DNA of 64,000 nucleotides. Origin: Corynebacterium oculi. GTDB lineage: Bacteria > Actinomycetota > Actinomycetes > Mycobacteriales > Mycobacteriaceae. Positions 58,742 to 64,000 of the stretch are shown piece by piece. Numbering within the stretch: the first letter of the stretch is position 1; every line of letters begins with the position of its first letter. The DNA lies in assembly GCF_001412105.1 (NCBI RefSeq), contig NZ_LKST01000001.1:186001-250000 (forward strand), given 5' to 3'. Made by a program: the position numbers and the translations under genes. The notes beneath the pieces were generated by a model. It was not told the origin of the DNA. It saw only the letters and a list, made by a program, of their open reading frames with translations, and did no database searches.

Positions 58742-59815
58742 GTGAATACGTCTCCCCCTCCCACCCGCAAGCAAATTCAGCGCTGGCGGCAGTACCTCGC
58801 GGATGAACGAGCCGAGGCCGCCGTGTACCGCGAACTCGCCCGAAAAAAGACGGGAGAGGAGCGCGAGATTCTATTGAAACTGGCCGAGGCGGAGTCCCGC
58901 CACGAGGAATACTGGCGGGAGAAACTCGGCGATGAGGTGGGCATGCCGCAGCGCCCGGGGGTGAAAACCCGCTTCACCGGGTGGTTGGCGCGCCGTTTTG
59001 GCTCCGTATTCGTGCTGGCGATGATGCAAAGCGCGGAGGCCCGCAACCCCTACAGCAGCGATGACGACGCCCCCGATCAGATCGCGGCGGACGAGCACGT
59101 TCATTCCGAGGTGGTCAAGGGCCTGGCCGCCCAAAGCCGGGAGCGCATGTCGGGGGACTTCCGGGCCGCCGTCTTTGGGGCGAATGACGGCCTGGTGTCC
59201 AATCTTGCGCTGGTGATCGGCGTGATGGGCTCGGGGGTTTCCTCCTCGATGATCCTGCTCACCGGCGTCTCCGGCTTGCTGGCCGGCGCCCTCTCCATGG
59301 CTGCGGGGGAGTACATCTCCGTGAAGTCCCAGGCGGAACTCCTGGAGGCCTCCACCCCCCAGGAGGACACCGCCACGCTGCTGCCGGAACTCGACGTGAA
59401 CGCCAACGAGCTAGCCCTGGTATTCCGCGCCCGCGGCTACGGCGCGGAGGAGGCGGAGCAGCGCGCCCGGGAGGCCTTCGCGCAGGCGCACGGGGCGGTG
59501 GCGGAAGCCAGCGGCGAGGTCGCGGCGTCGAAAGCCAAGGACGGAGCGTGGTCGGCCGCGATGTCGAGTTTTTTGTGCTTTGCCACGGGCGCGCTGATCC
59601 CCGTGCTGCCCTTCCTCTTTGGGGCCTCCGCCCTGCTGGGCGGGGTGATCGCCATCGCCCTGGTTTCCGTGGCACTGCTGTGCACGGGGGCCTTCACCGG
59701 GATCCTTTCCGGTAAGCCGCCGGGGCCGCGCGCGCTGCGTCAATGGCTGGTGGGCATGGGGGCCACCGCGGTGACCTACGTGCTCGGCGTGCTCTTCGGC
59801 CAGGTGATCGGCTGA
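58742..59815 (+). CDS. VIT1/CCC1-family transporter with N-terminal rubrerythrin-like domain
   Basis: 357 residues. About 1-60 is a ferritin/rubrerythrin-like helical pair (YLADERAEAAVYRELARKK, LKLAEAESRHEEYW), followed by a VIT1 domain with five hydrophobic segments (RAAVFGANDGLVSNLALVIG, SMAAGEYISVKSQAELLEAS). Such fusions import or store Fe/Mn in the envelope or vacuole-like compartments. GTG start; long linker of charged residues at 60-130. Confidence 0.88.
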   Translation: MNTSPPPTRKQIQRWRQYLADERAEAAVYRELARKKTGEEREILLKLAEAESRHEEYWREKLGDEVGMPQRPGVKTRFTGWLARRFGSVFVLAMMQSAEARNPYSSDDDAPDQIAADEHVHSEVVKGLAAQSRERMSGDFRAAVFGANDGLVSNLALVIGVMGSGVSSSMILLTGVSGLLAGALSMAAGEYISVKSQAELLEASTPQEDTATLLPELDVNANELALVFRARGYGAEEAEQRAREAFAQAHGAVAEASGEVAASKAKDGAWSAAMSSFLCFATGALIPVLPFLFGASALLGGVIAIALVSVALLCTGAFTGILSGKPPGPRALRQWLVGMGATAVTYVLGVLFGQVIG

Positions 59816-59848
59816 TCCTGCGCGCCGCGCTGTGGCATCCTGGTGGGC

Positions 59849-60445
59849 ATGAGCGAACATCACAATGTGGCCGAGGTTTATGCGGATGCCCAGTTGAGTC
59901 CCGGTAAAGAGCATTTTCAGCGCCTCTTTGCGGAGCGCGAGGGCCTGATGGAACCGGGGGAGGATCTGATTCCCCAGGCCTCGTGGCGGCTGATTGACCC
60001 CGAGGGACAGGTGGGCATGGAGGTGGCCGTGGTCTCGGTGCGCGGGCGCTTCATCCAAGTGCCCCTGGCGTATCGCCCCAGCGCCCTGCCGGATACGGCC
60101 GGGCTGCTGGGGGAGATGGATCATTCCGTGCTGGGCACCCGCTATATTTACGACGCCCGCCGCGACCCGGCCTTCCGCGCAGCCCTGGCGGAGGCGGTGC
60201 GGGAGGGCCGCCAGCCCGCCTCGAAGAAGGACCTTGGTACCGGCGAGATCATTCCGCCGCAGGTGGAGTTCCGCGTGGCCTCGGGCTTGGACGCCGGGAG
60301 CGCCGAGGTTGCTGAGATCAAGGTGTTGCCCGAGGAGCCGCGCGAGGGGATGGAAGCACAAACCCCAGGCACCATCGTGGGCACCTGGGGCGAGGGAGAC
60401 CGGCGCCGCAGCGCGGTGCTGGTGGCGCCGGGTGAGCGAGTCTAG
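59849..60445 (+). CDS. maltokinase N-cap-like domain protein
   Basis: 198 residues without a kinase domain. Segments [35 protein letters not shown] and [20 protein letters not shown] match the stand-alone cap-like family related to the N-terminal cap of Pep2/Mak maltokinases in actinobacteria. Function unknown. ATG at 59849; an ATG two codons earlier (59843) is possible. Ends 4 bases inside the phoA stop region on the opposite strand (60442), convergent. Confidence 0.75.
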   Translation: MSEHHNVAEVYADAQLSPGKEHFQRLFAEREGLMEPGEDLIPQASWRLIDPEGQVGMEVAVVSVRGRFIQVPLAYRPSALPDTAGLLGEMDHSVLGTRYIYDARRDPAFRAALAEAVREGRQPASKKDLGTGEIIPPQVEFRVASGLDAGSAEVAEIKVLPEEPREGMEAQTPGTIVGTWGEGDRRRSAVLVAPGERV

Positions 60446-61959
60446 ATCCCCAGGGCCTCGGTCACGGTGAAGAAGAGGTCGGTCTGATCGCTCAGGCCGG
60501 CCACGTTGGCGGAGTTCGGGCCAAAGGCGGCGATGCGCAGCTGGGTGCCCGTGTGCTGCTGGGAGCCGTCCACGTCATCCGTGGTGGCGTAGCTGATGGT
60601 CATCTCCGAGCCCTCGCGGGTGAGCAGCTTGCGGGTCAGGCCGGGGTAGAGGCCCTCTTCCTCCTCGTCCTCGGTGGGAACGATCTGGCTGGTGTGCGCG
60701 TGATCGGCGGTGACTACCACGAGGGTCTCGCCGTCGGCCTTGGCGAACTCCAGGGCCTTTTGCACGGCCTCGTCAAGATCCACGGTCTCACCGATCTGCC
60801 CGCAGGGATTAGCGGCGTGGTCCTCCTTGTCGATGGAGGCCCCCTCCACCTGGAGGAAGAAGCCCTCCTCCTTGTCCTTGAGCAGGTCGATCGCCTTGGC
60901 CGTCATATCCGCCAACAGCGGCACCTCGGCGGTGCGCTCGGGGTTATCGGAACAGGTGGCGGCGTCCTCAAGGTATCCGCCCTTGGCGGCCTTGGGGCCC
61001 TCCCAGCGCACCGGCATGTTCCCCTCGGAGAAGAGCCCCAGCACCGGCTTATCCTGGTTGGCCTCGGTGATCTTGCCCAGCTCCTCGGCGTTGGTGGGGA
61101 GCTGGTAACCGCGCTCGCGGGCCTGCTCCAGCAGCGTCTTATCCTTGTACTGCCCGGCCTTGGCCTTCTCCTCGAAGCTCTCGGCGCCGCCGCCCAGCGT
61201 CACGTCCGCCCGGGTCTCCAGTATCTGCTCGGAGATGGAGCCGCGCCCGCCGTTTTCCAGGGCGTTCTCCGGGCACTTCTCCGCGGTGGAATCCGGGCCG
61301 TAGCACTTGCGGTGGCTCACGTGGGCGGCCTGGACGGCGGGGGTGGCGTCCTGGATCTCCGCGGTGGAGACGTTGCCGGTGGCCAGGCCGGCCTTCTTGG
61401 CGCGCTCGAGGATGCTTTCCTGATCCTTTCCGTGGATGTCTACGGAGATGGCGCCGTTGTAGGTCTTGGTGCCGGTGGCCCAGGCGGAGCCGGAGGCTGC
61501 GGAGTCCGTGACGTAATCCGGCTTGCCCTCCTTGTCCAGGGAGTAGTGGGTGTACTGGCCGGTTACGGGGAGGGCGTCGAGGCCCTTGAAGGAACCGCCC
61601 GCCCCCTCGGCGTAGTTGCGGGCGGAGGTGATCTCGGAATCGCCCATGCCGTCTCCGATGAGGAGGATCACGTTCTTCGCCCCGGTCTTGCTGATGGCCT
61701 CCTGGAGGCTGCCGGATTGATCCCCCTGGAGGCGTCGGGCGCCGCCGTGCTCGGAGAGGGTGCCCGCGGCCTCGCGGCTGTTGGTGGACTCCGTCTGAGA
61801 CACGGGGGTAATGGTGTTGCTCGTCTGCTGCGCGGTGCTCTGCGGGGTGGAGGCATCGGCGGCGTTGGTATCGGTGTTATCGGCGCTGGAACACCCGGCG
61901 ATGAGCACCAGGCTGGTCAGGGCGGCCGCAGCGGGGAGGATATGGCGGGTATAAGACAT
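60442..61959 (-). CDS. phoA: alkaline phosphatase, lipoprotein
   Basis: 505 residues. The signal peptide ends in lipobox LIAGC (Cys23). Catalytic-serine segment [20 protein letters not shown] and metal-site segments [26 protein letters not shown] and [12 protein letters not shown] are intact. It releases phosphate from esters at the cell surface. Upstream (62041-62092) are GTGAA-type repeats typical of PhoR-controlled genes. ATG at 61959 gives [20 protein letters not shown]. Confidence 0.92.
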   Translation of the reverse strand: MSYTRHILPAAAALTSLVLIAGCSSADNTDTNAADASTPQSTAQQTSNTITPVSQTESTNSREAAGTLSEHGGARRLQGDQSGSLQEAISKTGAKNVILLIGDGMGDSEITSARNYAEGAGGSFKGLDALPVTGQYTHYSLDKEGKPDYVTDSAASGSAWATGTKTYNGAISVDIHGKDQESILERAKKAGLATGNVSTAEIQDATPAVQAAHVSHRKCYGPDSTAEKCPENALENGGRGSISEQILETRADVTLGGGAESFEEKAKAGQYKDKTLLEQARERGYQLPTNAEELGKITEANQDKPVLGLFSEGNMPVRWEGPKAAKGGYLEDAATCSDNPERTAEVPLLADMTAKAIDLLKDKEEGFFLQVEGASIDKEDHAANPCGQIGETVDLDEAVQKALEFAKADGETLVVVTADHAHTSQIVPTEDEEEEGLYPGLTRKLLTREGSEMTISYATTDDVDGSQQHTGTQLRIAAFGPNSANVAGLSDQTDLFFTVTEALGI

Positions 61960-62040
61960 AGCTACTCTTCCAAGTGTTGATGAACCGGGATGACACCGGG
62001 AGGACAACGAGCATCGCTCAGGGGAAAAGATAGGGGGCCT

Positions 62041-62092
62041 TTGTGAACATGACATGGACAAAAGAACCCCCGCAGGTGAAAACCTGGTGAAC
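62041..62092. promoter_or_regulatory. PhoR-like direct repeats upstream of phoA
   Basis: AGGTGAAA (62074) and TGGTGAAC (62085) are 8-bp repeats 3 bases apart, with TTGTGAAC at 62041. This layout resembles tandem PhoR boxes described for corynebacterial phosphate-starvation genes (consensus from memory). Confidence 0.55.
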
Positions 62093-62118
62093 GGAAGGTA
62101 ACGCAGCTTAGTCTGGGT

Positions 62119-62598
62119 TTAGTTGGTTTTTGTGTTTCCGGTTGTTTCGGCAGCGGTGGTGCGGTCGGCGTGGTCGGCGCGCGAGCGGCAGGCCGGGCAC
62201 AATCCGTAAATCTCGGCGTCGTGGCCGGTGAGGGCGAAGCCGTGATGGGAGGCTACCTCCTTGGCCCAGTGCTCCACCGGGCCGCCGTCGATTTCCTTGG
62301 TGGAGCCGCATTCGGTGCACACGAGGTGGTGGTGGTGATCCTCGCTGAGGCAGTGGCGGTAGAGGCTTTCGCCCCCGGCCACGCTGAGCACGTCTACGGC
62401 GTGGACCTCGGCCAGCGATTGCAAGGTGCGGTACACGGTGGATAGTCCCACGGGGGTGCCCCGCTGGGTGAGCTCCTGGTGGATCGTCTTGGCCGAGGCG
62501 AAGTTATTGAGCGCGACGAGCGCGTCCACCACGGCGGCGCGTTGCTTGGTGTTGCGCGCGCCGAGCTTGGGTGCCCGCGCTGCGGATCTGTTATTCAT
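62119..62598 (-). CDS. zur: zinc uptake regulator Zur (Fur family)
   Basis: 159 residues. Winged helix (LGARNTKQRAAVVDALVALN, GLSTVYRTLQSL), His-rich segment EDHHHHLVC, and two CxxC zinc sites (CTEC and CPAC). Zur represses zinc-import genes. ATG at 62598. The ArsR-type gene ends 115 bases upstream on the same strand, the arsR/smtB-zur arrangement of mycobacteria and corynebacteria. Confidence 0.93.
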   Translation of the reverse strand: MNNRSAARAPKLGARNTKQRAAVVDALVALNNFASAKTIHQELTQRGTPVGLSTVYRTLQSLAEVHAVDVLSVAGGESLYRHCLSEDHHHHLVCTECGSTKEIDGGPVEHWAKEVASHHGFALTGHDAEIYGLCPACRSRADHADRTTAAETTGNTKTN

Positions 62599-62713
62599 TC
62601 TCCGTGTCCTTCCCCGTGTTGTCTGGGGGTGCTGTTCGCAGGGTACTACACGGGCGTGGCGGGGGTCAGGGGCGCATTGGACTCCTCGGTGACCTCTGAG
62701 ACGTCGATCGTGG

Positions 62714-63064
62714 CTATTTCTGCGATCTCCGCCGAGGGTTTGAGCAGGTGCGCATAACCGTGGCGGAGAGGGCGATGATGTCGCGGAAGAATCCATGTAG
62801 CTCGGGGGAGCTGAGCTTGTAGCAGCGGCTGCGCCCCTGGGGGTGGGAGACCACAATCCCGGCGTTTTTGAGTACGCGCAGGTGTTGGCTGATAAGGGGC
62901 TGGGGTCGGCCGAGTTGCGTGACGATCTCACTGACCAGATACTCGCGTTCTACCAGGAGGGAGAGGATGCTGACGCGGATTTCCGAGTCGATTGCACTAA
63001 TCACTGTGCTGGCAGCGTGGCTGCGAGCAAGGAGTGGGTGTGTTTCTTCGGTGTGCCCTGGCAT
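62714..63064 (-). CDS. ArsR/SmtB-family metal-responsive regulator
   Basis: 116 residues. N-terminus GHTEETHPLLARSHAAST then a winged helix SEIRVSILSLLVEREYLVSE, LGRPQPLISQHLRVLKNAGI and VVSHPQGRSRCYKLSS. It precedes zur, so it is probably the zinc sensor (like Rv2358/SmtB) that frees zur and zinc-export genes when zinc is high. ATG at 63064; the frame is open further but that part lies in the AT-rich promoter region. Confidence 0.88.
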   Translation of the reverse strand: MPGHTEETHPLLARSHAASTVISAIDSEIRVSILSLLVEREYLVSEIVTQLGRPQPLISQHLRVLKNAGIVVSHPQGRSRCYKLSSPELHGFFRDIIALSATVMRTCSNPRRRSQK

Positions 63065-63557
63065 GTCGTTCTCGTCTATAAATCGTCCAGTAACTAGTAA
63101 CCAAAAATAATAGACCAAAGGGTGGTGGTGTGTGCTACAGATAGAATTTTCCTGAATGATTCTAGTCACAATACTGATAGTTTGGCTATATATTATTTTC
63201 TTTGGTCTGTAACTCTGGTGATAAAAGGGTGGGTTCGTTGTGCGTGAGCGCCTTTCAGGTACCCGCCCGGACCGTCGCGCCAGACCGTCGCGTCGGCCTC
63301 TCGCGCCGGGCTCCGGGTGGGCTCTGGGTGGGCGAGGGCGCGGCGGCGGTGGGGTACGGCTAGAATGACGAGGAATCTTCTCTCTGGCACCGCGCGGGCC
63401 GCGCAGGCTAGGATAGCTGGCGCAGGCTGTGCGGACAGGCGCGGTGGTGTGGGTCGAGGCGATCCGCATGCGGGTGGCCTATTCGCCCCGCGGACGATAC
63501 GCGGGCACCGGCCGGGAGGGATGCACCGGCGATTACTACTAGGAGGAATCTCCCCTT
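63065..63557. other. divergent promoter region arsR-glyS and glyS leader
   Basis: A 493-base gap. Its first 170 bases are AT-rich, with AGACCAAAG (63112-63120) facing CTTTGGTCT (63200-63208), and TAGAAT-N11-ATTCTA inside; metal-regulated sites are likely here. Further on, TAGAAT (63361) and TAGGAT (63409) are -10 candidates for glyS, leaving a G+C-rich leader of about 140-190 bases. No T-box core (AGGGTGGNACCGCG) is visible. Confidence 0.45.
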
Positions 63558-64000
63558 ATGGCGCAGCAGTCCGTCATCGAAACCGTGGTCAATCTGTGCA
63601 AGCGGCGCGGTCTGGTCTATCCGGCGGGCGAGATCTACGGCGGTACCCGCTCTGCCTGGGATTACGGCCCGCTGGGCGTGGAACTCAAGGAAAACATCAA
63701 GCGCCAGTGGTGGCGGCACATGGTGACCTCCCGCGCGGACGTGGTGGGCGTGGATACCTCGGTGATCCAGCCGCGCCAGGTGTGGGTGGCCTCCGGCCAC
63801 GTGGAGGTGTTTACCGATCCCCTCGTGGAGTCCCTGTACACCCACAAGCGCTACCGCGCGGATCACCTGATCGAGGCCTACGAGGAAAAGCACGGGCACC
63901 CGCCGGAGAACGGCCTGGCGGACATCAACGATCCCGAGACCGGCCAGCCCGGCAACTGGACGGAGCCGCGCGCCTTCTCCGGCCTGCTCAAGACCTTCCT
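63558..64000 (+). CDS. glyS: glycine-tRNA ligase, 3' end missing
   Basis: The frame from ATG 63558 (AGGAGG 11 bases ahead) runs off the window after 147 residues. [48 protein letters not shown] and [10 protein letters not shown] mark an alpha2-type glycyl-tRNA synthetase (class II). It charges tRNA-Gly with glycine. Conserved placement next to zur in corynebacteria. Confidence 0.96.
   Translation, partial: MAQQSVIETVVNLCKRRGLVYPAGEIYGGTRSAWDYGPLGVELKENIKRQWWRHMVTSRADVVGVDTSVIQPRQVWVASGHVEVFTDPLVESLYTHKRYRADHLIEAYEEKHGHPPENGLADINDPETGQPGNWTEPRAFSGLLKTF

Noticed and set aside
63361..63557. T-box in the glyS leader
   Set aside because: The conserved T-box sequence and specifier architecture are absent.

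Overview
The window is a stretch of high-G+C actinobacterial chromosome, almost certainly from Corynebacterium. Gene order supports this: comEC-holA, then rpsT, a MazF-like gene and lepA; glcD-like oxidase; a BCCT carrier, LLM oxidoreductase, brnQ and aecD; idi; fadD; hemW-hrcA-dnaJ-rsmE-phoH-ybeY-corC-pdxY-era-recO-uppS; and smtB/arsR-zur next to glyS. From memory, much of this order also occurs in C. glutamicum. There are no rRNA or tRNA genes, no insertion sequences and no CRISPR array. Both ends cut through genes: the 5' part of comEC and the 3' part of glyS are missing.

Layout. 1-6.6 kb: core replication and translation genes. 6.7-9.8 kb: an FAD oxidase, a small BrnT/BrnA-like pair and an AAA ATPase preceded by regularly spaced TGTACGA repeats. 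9.8-34.5 kb: mostly transport and catabolism (EIIC-type carrier, two BCCT carriers, a TsuA-TusA fusion, nucleoside hydrolase, metallophosphoesterase, ribokinase, L-lactate dehydrogenase, a complete peptide/nickel-type ABC importer, brnQ-aecD and an ABC exporter). 34.6-37.1 kb: a DUF3558-type lipoprotein with an internal amber codon and two surface-type proteins of no assigned function. 37.1-41.6 kb: idi, an esterase, two tiny membrane proteins and fadD. 42.0-45.4 kb: an AT-richer block with an isonitrile (isocyanide) synthase of the Dit1/PvcA family, a frameshifted MFS transporter and a TetR regulator. 45.6-64 kb: rarA (frameshifted) and the conserved heat-shock, ribosome-maturation and cell-wall cluster, then phoA, zur, arsR and glyS.

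The most striking content is the isonitrile synthase-exporter-regulator unit. It has a strong, apparently leaderless promoter whose -10 region lies inside an inverted repeat, and it has no partner oxygenase (PvcB/IsnB). The synthase frame also seems to carry a one-base deletion near its 3' end. Restoring the frame gives a family-like C-terminus ending in a TGATG overlap with the transporter start.

A second sequence-level signal is the 13-mer GCTTATCGACGYC. It occurs nine times in 64 kb, seven times inside genes as Leu-Ile-Asp-Val/Ala and twice as an intergenic inverted pair.

Three single-base homopolymer-type frameshifts (isonitrile synthase, MFS, rarA) and one amber codon fall between 35 and 46 kb. 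They should be checked against reads before being treated as biology.
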